In this document: positions 1 to 11,571 of the stretch, in pieces
Position numbering within the stretch: the first letter of the stretch is position 1
How the letters are laid out: the number at the start of each line of letters is the position of its first letter
Assembly: GCA_022496805.1 (NCBI GenBank)
Contig: CM040085.1
Coordinates: forward strand, 30,967,811-31,031,810
Length of the DNA: 64,000 nt
Reading direction: 5' to 3'
Source of the DNA: Pohlia nutans
Taxonomy: Eukaryota > Streptophyta > Bryopsida > Bryales > Mniaceae
Translations under genes and position numbers: made by a program
Notes under the pieces: model-generated
Seen by the model: only the letters and a program-made list of their open reading frames with translations
The model's database searches: none
What the model was told of the DNA's origin: nothing

Positions 1-1211
1 TATGAAGGCGGTGATCAAAGCTAAAGGGGGTAGTACTAAATGGTAGGGAGTACTTTTTAAAATACTATATTTATATACAAATATATGTAATTTTGGGAAT
101 TGCTTAACACCTCAATAAGTGAACTCCATTGCCATTCCAATGCACTTTGTAGATTGCAATTTGGATAATTTTTGAAAATATGGTAGCCATTTGAAACTGG
201 GAGTATGTGATGTGTTTCTGTGATTTCATTGCTCTGAACGTAAAACGTAAACTTCTTTGTGGGCACTGTACATACGTGGCTGGTCCACAACAGTACTGAA
301 CAACGTAACTTTGTGTTGAATCATGGACGCTTTTGCTTGCCACCAATACCAAAATGCAACCCCTCACTTCTGCAAGACTAATCAACCCTGCATGCAGCAA
401 GGCCGACATACAGTCCTACCAGGTTCACCTTTTTCCGCGCAGGCGGGTGGAAACGCCATTAATACAGTATGCCGTGCCCTCATTCCCAGGACCATCAACA
501 TTGACCACCCCCGCCCGCCGCGTAGAGAAGCACATGATCAAAGAATCCTGAGCTCGTGGAAGCGCTAATCTTCCTCAGCTGGCTAATCACCAGTTCCATG
601 TCCTCAACACACAATGTACACTGATCGTGGCCATCTGCACTGTCACCAATTATATATTACAAAGAACCAGGAAGAATCCACTCGAACCCATTCTCATCAG
701 GTCCGACGTACGTAGCTCAATCACCTACCAACCCGCTCTGCAAGCGTGATGCAACCTCCCTAACTTCCACATGTTGGAGAGTACACGATTACATTCAGTC
801 TGAAAACAATGCTCCCATGATCATCTTCAAGCCAATATGGTCACAACACCCAAGCTCAAATGGCAAGGAAGGTGCAGCCAAAATCACCCATCCAAAAACC
901 ACATCCGTCTTTACCTGCCTCGGGTTGATTTATGTCCAACAAGGCCATGCTTTTCCGTTCCCATTGCTTGCAAGCCGTGAGCCTAGCCCGGAGTTTCGAG
1001 TAGTTAGCTAGCTAGGATCATAATTGGTGCAGGAGTGAGTACAAGGTGCCAGGGCTCCTGCACTGCAGCCTTTTGCGTGTGCTTGGCTCAGCCTCGCCTC
1101 GGTCCTGTTCACGCTGACAAAGGGGTTCAATCCTTTTGCAACCCTGGCTTGAACCGGTTCCACTGACGCCTTGGCTGCAAAGTTAGTACCCACATGACCT
1201 GATTGGGTATG
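1..1211. other. intergenic, no gene recognised
   Basis: Only short open frames without recognisable domains, codon pattern or splice structure are present on either strand. I see no RNA gene and no clear repeat ends. Confidence 0.4.
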
Positions 1212-1411
1212 TTAACCCCTGAAGGATTCATGGTTTTATGTTATACTGTGAAAAAATATAATTCACATGGAACCAAATTTTATCGTTGAAGAACTGATTG
1301 CATCTGTTGGTCAAGAAAAACAAATACATTTGAACAAAAGAAACTCCACATAGGACCTACTCAAAAATGCTGAAATAAACATGGGGCCCAATGTGGGTTT
1401 TCTGGGGTTAA
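1212..1411. mobile_element. TTAA-flanked MITE (about 230-bp family)
   Basis: Bounded by TTAA on both sides, with ends TTAACCCCTGAAGG and a right end reading GGGGTTAA. Its interior is the reverse orientation of the copies at 61591-61821, 16458-16695 and 13071-13248: shared blocks include the sequence around GAATCCTTGG and a CAATGTTCTTCA-like core. It has no coding capacity. The TTAA duplication and CCC-type termini are what piggyBac-superfamily transposases produce; that assignment is inference, as no transposase is in the window. Confidence 0.7.
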
Positions 1412-1638
1412 CCCTTAAAGGACATACTAAGCCCCACATACTTACTTTTGTTTTGGGAGAATCTTGCCCATAACTTTACTCCGTTGAACCAAATGGGGTA
1501 TTTTATATGCCAAAATGCACATATCTAAGGCATCTATACTTCTTTAGAATAGAATCAAAAAGAGAATCATGCTTAAAATGGAGTTTAAAAGAGATTTTGG
1601 GTATGAGAATCAGGAAAGCCATGTCCTTTAAGGGTTAA
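1408..1638. mobile_element. TTAA-flanked MITE with 18-bp perfect inverted repeats
   Basis: The left end TTAACCCTTAAAGGACAT is the exact reverse complement of the right end. The element shares its left TTAA with the preceding MITE, so the two abut with a single target copy. It is non-coding and about 230 bp long. Confidence 0.8.
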
Positions 1639-2956
1639 GCCACTAAAGTATAACACCTCCAAAAAGGATTCGCTCTAAGAAAAAAGAATTATGAACATTT
1701 CAGCTTACATACATTACAGAAAAAAACTAGTATTATACACAAGCAAAATCTAATTTTGTTAGGAGGTAAGAACGTAAGAACCTGTGTTGAACTGGAATGG
1801 CATCTTTTTATAGTGAAACCTGGGACAATGGTTCATTCTAAACAGTGCTCATTTGAGATTCACTATGACTCTAATTCATTCATTTAAATGAGAACCATGT
1901 AATAACAGTACAACAGTGGTAAGAGCCCCCACATGCAATTGCAAGGTTGATGATTCAAATGCCCGTGGTAGGTGGGTACCTGCTCAAGTAGGAGCTCAAC
2001 CCCCGGGAGGGAAGACGGTTCTTCTCGACTCTAGAGTGTCAAAAAACAAAGTAATTTTCACCACTCCACCAAGTCTCAAAAGTAGTGAAAGCACTGGCAG
2101 TGAAAACCTGAAAAAATGACGGTGACAAAACATTCAAATGGCCAGCTTACAAGGATGAAATTGCAGTACACCCTGCTCTGAAAACTGACGCACCTTGAAA
2201 GTGATGCAGTTCCACAGGAGATCAAATAAACTCCCACCGAATTTCCAAGGATGACCTGCTTGCAGCTCCGTCAGATGGATCTGTTATAGTTCCTAACTTC
2301 AAGGTGGCAGACATGGATTAGTCACAGAAATGACTTGTCACATTTGTATTGCTTAAAACAGTAATATCGTCATATTATGAAGGGTAGACTGAACTCCTTT
2401 GCCTTTTCTAGGGCAACACACATCCAGTGATACCGAAAAAAGAAATATTCTCGTTCTCCGGTTACTAATACAGTAATAATTTGAACGTTTTTCAATCTTT
2501 GTATGCATACAGTGTACTTACAGCCTAAGAAAGGCCAGAGTCTAAAACCTGAATCGAAACAAACGCCGTTCAAAAACGCAATTGAAAAATTGAGAGAACA
2601 AGAATGTTTCCGGTAACGCTGCACACACAGTACAGAAGTAATTGATATATTCTGAGAAGACACATTAAGCACTGCACATTCAATCACTTTGAAGAGCCAT
2701 GTAATCACTGAAAATTTTCAACCCTCAATGAAATACATCAAAAGGGGGTGGAATAAACACCATAGACAATAAAAGAGATAGGGTTAGAGGGCGTTGGCCA
2801 CAACAAGCCATGAGAAATCCAAGATTTTTTTCTTCTGAAAATCAGTAGTCTGCTGCAAATCCGAAGATAGCTTGCAAATGGGAATTACTGAGAGATCGAT
2901 TCTTATAATAAATTGGAAAAATTTACATGAGATGGTGACCTACCAAATGCTCATAC
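1639..2956. other. intergenic; SINE-like repeat only
   Basis: Apart from the SINE-like block near 1914-2060, no gene is supported. A 112-codon minus-strand frame at 2370-2708 has no recognisable domain and looks accidental. The stretch just left of the ribosomal protein gene is presumably its 3' flank. Confidence 0.35.
1914..2060 (+). repeat. possible tRNA-derived SINE
   Basis: A box-A-like TGGTAAGAGCCCCC is followed about 35 bases later by a box-B-like GATTCAAATGCC, the spacing and order of an internal Pol III promoter in tRNA-derived SINEs. Downstream is unrelated body sequence with the palindrome-like ACCCCCGGGAGGG. No second copy was found in the window and no clear A-tail or duplication, so the call is tentative. 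Confidence 0.3.
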
Positions 2957-3547
2957 TCATTCCATTACCACTGTCGCTCCTACCGTCGTCAACTTCTCAA
3001 TGATTTGCTCGGCTTCTTCTTTACTAACGCCAGACTTCAACACGGTCGGTGCCTTTTCTACGAGCTCCTTGGCCTCCTTGAGGCCTAATGCAGTAAACGT
3101 CCGCACTTCCTTGATGATTTTGATTTTTGATCCAGCATCGAATTTCTCTAGCTTCACATCGAAGGATGTCTTCTCGGGCTGCTTCTCCTCTGCGGCTGCA
3201 GGAGTACCACCGCCAGGCATTCCCATTCCCGGAGGCATCATCATACCACCCATGGGCATCATCCCCATCCCCGCTGGCAGCCCCAATTTCTTCTTCAACA
3301 AGGTGGACAGATCCACGACTTCCAGCAACGACAACGTCGAGATTTCGTTCGCAATCCGCTGGATCTTCTCCGAGGGCGGCGTCCTGGCCTCTGTCGCGTC
3401 ATAATCCGGCTCACTAGCAGCGGCGCTGCCAAGAAACCTACGCGATGCTGCAACATTCCTAAAGGATCGTACTAAAGAGGAACAAGACCACAATCGACTC
3501 ATTGTAAAAAAATTTATTACACTCGCTTTATCACGGATTCTCCTCAC
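2957..3547 (-). CDS. mitochondrial large-subunit ribosomal protein bL12 (L7/L12)
   Basis: A single uninterrupted frame of up to 196 codons. The first ~45 residues are Arg/Ser/Ala-rich and acid-poor, as in a mitochondrial presequence; an internal Met (codon 16, MSRLW) is an equally good start. Residues ~58-92 ([20 protein letters not shown]) form the N-terminal dimerisation helices. A Gly/Met/Pro-rich hinge follows. Residues ~125-196 are the conserved C-terminal domain that recruits translation factors to the ribosomal stalk, with the [11 protein letters not shown] and GATVVME signatures. The Gly-Met hinge and presequence indicate the mitochondrial rather than plastid form. No damage is seen. 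Two telo-box motifs lie upstream, typical of plant ribosomal-protein promoters. Confidence 0.93.
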   Translation of the reverse strand: MRRIRDKASVINFFTMSRLWSCSSLVRSFRNVAASRRFLGSAAASEPDYDATEARTPPSEKIQRIANEISTLSLLEVVDLSTLLKKKLGLPAGMGMMPMGGMMMPPGMGMPGGGTPAAAEEKQPEKTSFDVKLEKFDAGSKIKIIKEVRTFTALGLKEAKELVEKAPTVLKSGVSKEEAEQIIEKLTTVGATVVME

Positions 3548-3559
3548 GACATCATCACC

Positions 3560-3840
3560 AAAACCCTAAACCCCGTTTGTTTTCAGTGACCAAATGGAAA
3601 AACCAAAGGATGATGATTATGATGATGATACACTCTCTTCGAATGCAAAAACAGATAATCGCACGAAGCCAGTCACAGAATCCTGCTGAGCGCAAGACCC
3701 AAAACCCTAAACCCCCGAGTTCCTTTTCAAAGTTGTCAAGAGGCAAACCCACTGCATGCAAAAGGCAGAGGATGACGATGATGATGTGCTCTCCAAGACA
3801 GGATCCTACAAAAACAGATGATGGAACGAAAACAGCTGAC
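3560..3840 (-). promoter_or_regulatory. duplicated telo-box block upstream of bL12m
   Basis: AAACCCTAAACCCC occurs at about 3564 and again near 3703. Each copy is followed by a similar ~110-bp stretch containing a GATGATGAT run and an AAAACAGAT word. This reads as an imperfect tandem duplication in the 5' leader or promoter of the bL12m gene. Telo-boxes are known cis-elements of plant translation-related genes. Open frames over this block on both strands (up to 230 codons) are treated as non-coding. Confidence 0.5.
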
Positions 3841-5832
3841 GACTGCCGCTTTTTGACAAAAAGAAGGCAGAAGAAGTGAGAGAGAAGGGCAATTGTGTTG
3901 TGGTGTTGCGTTCTGAAGTGAGAAAACCAAGAACGCAAGGGAGAGATGCACACAGGAAAAGAGAGAGGAGCAAGCGAGCGCCGCATGCACGCACAGCCCG
4001 AGCGACGGAGCTCGTGTCGCGACGAGCGTCTCTCACTCTTGCTGGAAAGTCTCTCTTCTCTCTCTCTCGGCCCGCAAGGAAGGTACTCTGAGCAAGATTT
4101 TCGAGGGAAACGTAGATCTGGGAAATTTTGACACGGGTGTAGATTATGGAGGTCGCGAATGGATGGATGATCTTTTCCTTGCGTACTAGTAGATGAAGAA
4201 GTGTGCATCATTAGGGGGGTGTCACACCTCTTTCTTCCCATTCTCAATATTCAAAGAATGCGTATGTGGCACTTTCTCCTTGAATTGAATTGTGAAGGAT
4301 TCATTCTTGGAAGACTGATAGGTTTCATTCTTTTCCTCCGGAGGTGAAGAATGTGCGTGAAGATTGAGAAACACTGAAGATTCAGAAGCTGTGGAGAAAA
4401 TTAACAAGTTGTGTCTATTCTCATTCTTCACATAGTGAGAAGGGGAGTCACACCTTCTTCATGGAGAATGGCCACAATTGCTTTGATGTTTTTCTTTCAA
4501 GGTTCTCAATCTCCAAAGAATCAATCTTTTCAAAAGAGGTGTAACAACCCCTAATGTTAGTACAAGTATAGGCCCAGGTTTAAGAACGAGTATCACAAAT
4601 TTAGACACTTGACAGATTTGAAATACCCTACTTGTAGGTAAGAGCAAGGTTGGTATCTCTATTTTCAAACCTTGTATACCAACTTAGACCTAAATTTTGT
4701 TAGCTAAAGGAGTTTGGCTAATATCTATTAAATTGGATTGGCTAGCAAAAAAGTCTTTCCAATTTAAATTGGCCTCAATTTTTAACAATTTTTTTTGAAG
4801 ATAGTAGCTACCGGTGGAAATGCTTTAAAGATATCTCAAATATACAAATTCGTAATTCCAATATCCAATAATGCTCAATAACATTATACATATATTTCTC
4901 CAATGGATCAATAATTATCATATATTAGCTAAGTATCTCTTACATGCAATGAATTGAGTTCTGCATAGTATTCTTGATTATAAAAGGAATGGTCCTTCTA
5001 CAATGTTACTGTGAAAAAAAATTCTTCTACAATAACAATGTTGTTCAATTGAAAATCAACGATGTTATTATAAAGAAAATTAAAAAACTAATACAAAGCA
5101 AGTCACAGTCTTAAAATCTTCACAGTTAAAATACAATACCTTAGTATTTGCACTGAAATATATGCAATATCAAAATATGATATCCAGATATCCACGTGCA
5201 TAGATACCGACTAGTGATTATATTGAAACAAGCAGCTAGTCGCATAGTCTCTACCATAGTATTTATCCTACATTTACTTTTACAGCTTGTTTACACTATT
5301 CAGCCATGTAACTCCTTGAAAACAAAACGTTTTCGTAGTCTCTCCCCTAATGGGGCAGAGACAATAAATGAATTACAATCATTATGAGAAGTAGTGAACC
5401 TCAAACATACCTCACTGTCCAAAGTTTCACTGTAAAAAGATGCCATAACTGATACCCTGACCCCTGGACACCAGTTGATACCCATTCTCAAACTGCTCAG
5501 AGAATTCAAGAAGCAGATGAATGAACAAGCAAATGAGAATTGATTTGAGAGTGGGACAAATTTCCCCTGTTACTGTACACTATAAAACGAAACAAGACAA
5601 CTGCATCGTAACATTCAATAGCCTTTCTTTCATGTACTGTGCTCATCATCTTGGGACTCCACCTGTCCAATTAGCTACTGATGATGGTCATGTTGGGTGT
5701 GGAATATGCTATACATTCTCCTGTGGGGCTAGGCAGAGCCATTGCAAGCTACTGAATGTTACGTGATAGGAATGGAAATTAAGAAAGGAATAAATAAATG
5801 AAGGAGAAAAGTAGGAGAGGAAGATTGATTAA
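3841..5832. other. intergenic, no gene recognised
   Basis: Purine/pyrimidine-biased promoter-like DNA near 3850-4130 grades into AT-rich sequence. Two similar blocks around GTCACACCT (about 4220 and 4450) look like an old local duplication. No supported gene; 5640-5832 is the 3' flank of the permease. Confidence 0.35.
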
Positions 5833-8800
5833 TTACGGGTACATTTCGGTCTTGTCGCGGGAGGGGGTGACATTGTAGACAGGGCCTTTGAACCACTTGC
5901 GGGCTGAGAGGAGCCAGGCGGCCATGACCAGGATGAAGACGCCGCCCACGGCCACGGGCGCGTAGTTGAGCGTGAGCTTGGTCACGGGGTACACGACGGG
6001 CAAGCAGAAGAGCACGGTGATTGTGGTCACCCACAACACCGCCACCCAGCCCACGAACTCCCCATAGCGGCCCAGGTTGAAGGGACCCGGCCGGAACGTG
6101 TTGCGCGCGATGGTGATGCGAAACAGGATCGGCAACGCGTACGAGATGTACAGGCCGATGGTCGCAATCGACACCATGGCTTGGAACGCCACCAAGCTCC
6201 CCAGTGACTGCACAACCCACCCATGTTATTGGCAATTACAAGAAGACTCTAATGCACTTTAGCATGTTTTGTTTGGATATTGTATGCAAAAGTTATAAAG
6301 GTTCAAAGTTTTTTTTTTGGCAATTACAAGGATTTTCTAATGCAACTAAGATGCATGTCTTATTTGGATATTGTATGCAAAAGTTATAAGGACTCAAAGT
6401 CTTCGTTACAAAGAGATTTTAATGTAAATATAAACATGTCTTATTTGGATGTTGTATGAGAAAGTTATAAGGGTTCAAAGTTTTCTTGGTAGATGGTCAC
6501 AAATGTTGATGTTTATGTTGTGTACATTCTTAAAATTCATCACTACAGACTCTCCTCTAAAGCATATGTCTAAATTAAGTGTTAGGGACTGAATGTCTAA
6601 AGAATTTCTTGTATTGTTCAGGTTAAGTTTTGAATTGCAATTGAATTTAGGTTGCAATAGTGTTTGCATCCATGTGAAGATTGACATGATAGTAGTGATA
6701 AGAAGTTAGTTGTTTGTTCTTACCGGGAGTGCCATACAAAAGGCTATGGTCGCTGACAACCAGACGGCATTCAACGGCACTTCATGCCGGTTCACCAAGT
6801 GCCACAGGTTCGACAACGGCATGGCTCCATCTCTAGAAAATGCGAATACCATCCTGCAACAAGTAGCAATTGAAGATGTTGATAACAAGGCCTCTGCAAG
6901 TACCAAGCTACAGGTACCAAGCTATAAGAGTATTTTGATTGTTAGAAAGTGTTGTCAAGCGCGCGCAAAGCTTAATTGCCGGTGGTAAATGAGTACAGTT
7001 GAAAATCAAGGTTTTATTTTGGGACAAAATTTAAGTCGATATCATGGTCTTTTGAGTAACAACAAACACTAAAGTTGTTTTTAAATCCAACACCAAAAAA
7101 AAGACTAGTCAACATCTAGATTCATCCCTACTTTTTCACTGAAACAAGGTCAACACCCCCACTTTGAATGAGTTTGAGGATAACTCTATTCTACATAAGA
7201 ACCTACTCAAACTTTCTCATGTGGGTTGATGCCATTGGCATCCTCCCAAAGCCAATAAATTATGTGACACATGTCTGAGGATGTGGATGGTTTTTTCCAA
7301 AGGTTTTAGTCTGACACTACAAGCAAATTGGTCGCTTCTCACTTGCTATTTTGAGCCATTCCAAAGTTGGTGAGTACATTTGGTCACATAGGACAAGGAA
7401 AAAATACCTTTTCCATGATTTCAGTCAGATGCAACAGGTTTGCTTGTAAGGTAACTATACCTTAAAGGGAGCATTTACCTTAAAGCGTGCGTATCTATTG
7501 CAGTGTGACATTTCAGTGACATTGCAGTATATACACACACTTTAAGGTGAATGCTCCCTTTTAGGTATAGTTACCTTAGTGTGAGGGAGTGTTCAAAGGA
7601 AGAGTTATTGAGTCTCACCTTGAATTGCTGGTGACAGAGCTCATTCCACACAAGAAAATGGCAACGCCTACAATGCCCAAGCACACAATGCCGCCGGTGC
7701 CGCTCCCATACCGGTCTCGGAAGACGTTGAAGAAAACCTGCGCCACGGCGTAGCCTCCGGCATCGTTGGATGGGTCCAGGAGCGCCGCTGGGTCGATCAC
7801 CACAAAGCACAGGCCCAGAATGTATCCCCATCCCACAATCAGTGAAATGATGATGGCGCTCAGAATGCCGTAGGCTCCATTCTTGTCTGAGGATTTTGTC
7901 TCTTCCGACTGCACATGCACACAAGCACATCCATTAGTTATAATAGCATGCACACCCTACGCCTGCATTAGAGCCCTTGACTCTGAAAACTGGATGAAAT
8001 ATGCTGAAAATTCAGGGCCAGTGAGCGTGATACACAATATGAGCAAGATACAGTGATCTATAGTCACTCTGTAGCTAATTCAAGGAAGGACTTAGTATTC
8101 TAGATTGATGGACAATAATGATTACCCATGTATAAGGATTGTGATTAGTTCACGCACTATATAGAGGGTGATTATAGTGATTCAAGGGTGTGGAGAGGAT
8201 AACTTCTGAATGTGATTATACTGCAGTGGGGTGAATTGAAGGGAGAAGGGTGTGCATGCTCTTACTCTTACATGCCTGTTTGTATGATGAACAAGCTCAA
8301 TAGGCCATCAATCAATCACACCTTTGCTAAAGTGCAGGAAGACAGAATCTTAACCCTGGTGAGGTTCGATAACCTCACGTTCAAGTCAAAAGCTGTGACC
8401 GAAACTCACGTTCCGCTGCAAAGTAACCTGCATGGAAATTGACTCGTGACAAGTGGATAGATGTGCTCACCATGTGAGCTGAGGCGTCATATCCACTAAC
8501 GGTGTACTGGCTCACCAGCAAGCCCAGAAGAAAAATGTAAGGACTGCTGGAAATACCCACTCCAGTTGGTTTGTTGAACGTTGTAAAAACCTCTTTGAAC
8601 GTCTGGCGCTCTTTGGCAACTGATGGAAGGAGTATAATCAGCACAAAGACCCCTGCATACATGCACGTGGTAAACAATCCCCACTTGGTATTAATGTAAT
8701 AATCAACCTCATTGCATCAAAACCCAAGATTGTGTGGGGTCTTAGTTAAGGATCATGAGGGTGAACTTGTCTCCCCTACACTAATTAAGCAATTGATTAT

Positions 8801-11571
8801 GGACTAGATAATGCTCGAGAGCCTTGAGAGCATTATCAGACATAATGCCAAATGGATCAAAAAATGTCCAGATCTGTACTTTTTACTTGAACAAGGACTT
8901 AGAATGAGAAGGAAAATCTTGTGAGTTAGAATCCTCTTCTGACGAACAGTGACATGATTAGTACCTTGAAAACTGGACTTAGCATTATATACCAAAGATA
9001 TGGAGCCAATTCAGAAATCTCAGCTAACAATAAAAATTGAAAACAAAAAAGACAAACTAAACAGGGGGGAACGACGTACATTGCCCATGACATACCATTG
9101 TGAATCACATGGATATAGAGTGCTTGTAAGGTGAGAGAGGAAATTCTCTAAATGAGTGCTACCAACGTTTCTCAAGGCAAAAGTTGCCCCCTATTTTGAA
9201 CGTGTGGAGGCCCCAGGGAGTGGTTCAAAATTTTCAAAAATGACTCATGGGACCAAAAAAAAAAAAAAAAACAGGACCTGCCTTGGACAAGCAAACCCAT
9301 CGGTTCTCACTCACTTTTCACTGACTGAAATTGCAGAAAAGATATATTTTTCTTGTCCTATGTGACCAAACGCACTCACCTATCACACATTTAGCTTAGA
9401 ATAGAGACAACGCCAAACGGCCTAAATCAAGGGCCACACTCCTGTACGTTGGAGTATGATTGAGAGAGGCTGATGAGTCCGTATTTGAAGGTTCAGGTTC
9501 GATTCCTGTGTGGCCTTGATTCAAGTCGTTTGGCGTTATCTCTGTTCTGAGCTAACTCTGGAATGGCTCAAAATAGCAAGTGAGAAGCGACCAGTTTGCT
9601 TGTACAAGAGTTAACAGAAAAGAGTGTCTCAAAGTGGAAAGAAACCTCAAACTCACCTTAAACTCGTTTTGAGTTCAAAAAGACTGGAAAACTAGTCTAT
9701 GGTGAGTTGAAGAATAATCTAAAGCAAGGCCCTGCACCACCATGAGGTGTGAAACTCGTGACCTCCCCAATGCTAGAGGAGCTGATGTACCAAGGAAGGG
9801 TTTGGTGAGGGGTTTTGGAACGTACCGAGAATATTCCATGCAGCTGCGAGTGTACCCAGATAAGAGATCCAATGGATGGGGAAACTGTTAATGATGGCTT
9901 GTGCAACCAGAATGCCTGCATGAATGCCAATGACAACATACTTGTTGGCAACGTATCCACCACCACTGGCTCCACCGGTGCTCAGCAGGATCATCACTGA
10001 TATCAACTGGGCCAAAGAGAAATCGATGCTGGTCGTCACTGCCCACTGCCCCACCACATTGTACCTGAGATCATGAAAGTTCCACATAATTATCAGCCCT
10101 GTAAGTGGCATACACAGATTTCTTTCGTAAATTAAATCGCTAGAGGCTACATTATGACGCGTTCAACTGATGAATCAAAAAGTACAATGTTGCATTTTCC
10201 TGCTCAAGAATACAACTTAGCACTATGTCGAACTTTCCAGCTCTCCAACGTTATATGCTCGTATTCCATCACATTCTTTAGCCTCTGTAAACCTACACTT
10301 TTTCTAAGTTTTTGTCTAACAGAAAGCTGACTTTCTCAACTTGAATTTTACTTCCATAGAACTCTTTGTTATGTTATTAACCTGATGTGACATTCTTTTG
10401 GTAAACGCAACTCATTTTTGGTTGCTTGGACCTTGAAGGATTAATGGCAAGATATATAGCAAGCCCACATACAATGTTTTTTGAAGAATGAGAACGATGT
10501 GGGCGTAAAGAATGTTAACCCCTAAACGTCCCATAGGGGTAGTAGATACACTGTTGTATGATTGGCATTTGTTACCAATAAGAAGTTCTAAATTGGGACC
10601 TCAATAGCTCACTAAATTCCAACTTCTCTTTTGAACTCAAAGCCATTAAAGGTGTGGATCCATTCCAAATACAGCCAAAATACACCATATTCTACTTGCC
10701 ACAAAGGCATTTGGGAGTTAAACTGTGAACAAAATGAAGGGTAACAGGATAATGGGCAGCATACATACCAGCCGGTCATCCAAGATGCAAAAGGGCCCCA
10801 ACTGGGACCGGCCAACTGAGAGCTCCAGTAATAAAGCCCGCCGGAGGTGGGATAAGCGGAGCAAATCTCCGCCATAGCAGCGCCCACAAACAAGGTAAAC
10901 ATGCCAACAATGAGCCACCCATAGACCATGGAGATGGTTCCTCCATACGTAAGCCCCGTGTTGAACAGCGTCGTGATTCCTGTCAGAATGGAGATGATGG
11001 CAAAGGAGAATGCGAAGTTCGATATCACTCTGTAATTTTCAAAAAACCATGCACACACACCATCGTCAGTGTGGAAATTCAAACCATTGCATTGACACAC
11101 AGAATCATTTCTGCACTCGTAAACGGAGGACCAAAAAAACATCAAACCCTGATCTCCCCAAGGTTTCAAAACGCCCAGTTCCATTGATTAAACATTGCAT
11201 GTGTTGGTGAGGGAAAAACATATCCCCATATGACCTACCAAAAACGAGGTCTAATTTGGGGTTCATCCCTCAGTTTCTAGTGTAATAGATTTTAGGGTCT
11301 CAAGCGCAGAGAAGAGAGCAAAAGGAAACATACGAGAGGTCGCGTTTGAGTTCTTGTTTGTATCCAAGCTCATGGAGACGCTTCTGCCCAGAATCCATGG
11401 AAGAGTCCATCTTCATTTCCCTCAATTCTAACAACAAAAAAAAAGGCGCACAACAATCAAGATAAGCCAGAAACCAGAGAACAAGAACAATCACTACTGG
11501 CCATGGACAGATATATGTTGGGCTTTACCAGTCCCTTGAAGAAGACCAGCCTCCTCCTCCAAGTCAGACAT
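5833..11571 (-). CDS. BAT1: BAT1-type amino acid/GABA permease (APC superfamily)
   Basis: Eight exons splice in frame to 537 residues: 11571-11529, 11427-11334, 11029-10769, 10064-9826, 8652-8471, 7908-7619, 6853-6724 and 6207-5833. All junctions are GT-AG and all phases agree. The start gives MSDLEEEAGLLQG. The product has the DSGQKRLHELGYKQELKRDLS N-terminus, then about 12 membrane segments. Family blocks include TGITTLFNTGL, EICSAYPTSGGLYYWS, GQWAVTTSIDFSLAQLI, INSFPIHW, SGYDASAHM, EETKSSDKNGAYGI, VTSNSRMVFAFSRDGAMP and a KWFKGPV tail. In Arabidopsis this subfamily moves amino acids and GABA across membranes, with mitochondrial or plasma-membrane location reported. Length matches the family (~515-540). 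Introns are long and hold several MITEs, but no exon is damaged. The exact substrate is inferred from the family. Confidence 0.93.
6230..6490. repeat. three ~90-bp tandem repeats in a permease intron
   Basis: The words TTTGGATATTGTATG, AAAAGTTATAA and GGTTCAAAGT recur three times at roughly 90-bp spacing in the last intron. The unit ends resemble a dispersed block near 37955-37990 (TGTTTAGATATTGTATGAATAAGTT, given here only in outline), so it may derive from a repeat family. Confidence 0.6.
7315..7581. mobile_element. CACTA-type MITE with a nested insertion
   Basis: Starts CACTACAAGCAAATTGG and, once the nested element at 7449-7576 is removed, ends TTTGCTTGTAGTG. This restores the CACTA...TAGTG termini and a matching inverted repeat. 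A 3-bp TGA duplication flanks it (7312-7314 and 7582-7584). It is non-coding and lies in a permease intron. A related copy lies at 9282-9605. Confidence 0.8.
7449..7576. mobile_element. 128-bp palindromic MITE with TA target duplication
   Basis: Inverted repeats AGGTAACTATACC...GGTATAGTTACCT extend about 38 bp inwards with few mismatches. TA at 7447-7448 is repeated at 7577-7578. TA duplication and short fold-back structure are typical of Tc1/mariner-type (Stowaway-like) MITEs. It sits inside the terminal repeat of a CACTA MITE, so it is the younger insertion. Confidence 0.8.
9282..9605. mobile_element. decayed relative of the 7315-7581 CACTA MITE
   Basis: Read on the minus strand it carries ACAAGCAAACTGGTCGCTTC, CTTGCTATTTTGAGCCATTCC and TTTGGTCACATAGGACAAG in the same order as the 7315 copy. 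Outer ends are eroded (ACAAGC without a clean CACT). It has its own nested fold-back insertion at about 9389-9553. It lies in a permease intron. Confidence 0.65.
9389..9553. mobile_element. nested fold-back element
   Basis: Arms of about 40 bp (TTAGCTTAGAATAGAGACAA and its partner ending TCTGTTCTGAGCTAA) pair imperfectly. The related CACTA copy lacks this segment, which marks it as an insertion. Its centre holds GGTTCGATTCC (box-B-like) and GGCCACA/TGTGGCC complementary to each other, which looks tRNA-like but has no proper D-arm. Confidence 0.55.
10515..10545. mobile_element. solo TTAA-element end in permease intron
   Basis: TTAACCCCTAAACGTCCC matches the left terminus of the TTAA elements, but I find no partner end nearby. 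Probably a truncated insertion. Confidence 0.45.

Noticed and set aside
2370..2708. 112-codon minus-strand frame
   Set aside because: No recognisable family, no splice context, and composition like the surrounding non-coding DNA.
3555..4247. 230-codon minus-strand frame upstream of bL12m
   Set aside because: It overlaps the telo-box leader and promoter, has low-complexity runs (Ile, Ser, Cys) and no domain; frames on both strands are open by composition.
9432..9515. possible functional tRNA gene
   Set aside because: The acceptor and T-arm-like pairs are part of a longer palindrome that continues outside, and there is no normal D-arm or anticodon arm.
7315..9605. one large CACTA element spanning permease exons
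   Set aside because: The left part has its own complete right end and TGA duplication at 7581, so the two inverted-looking copies are separate intron insertions.
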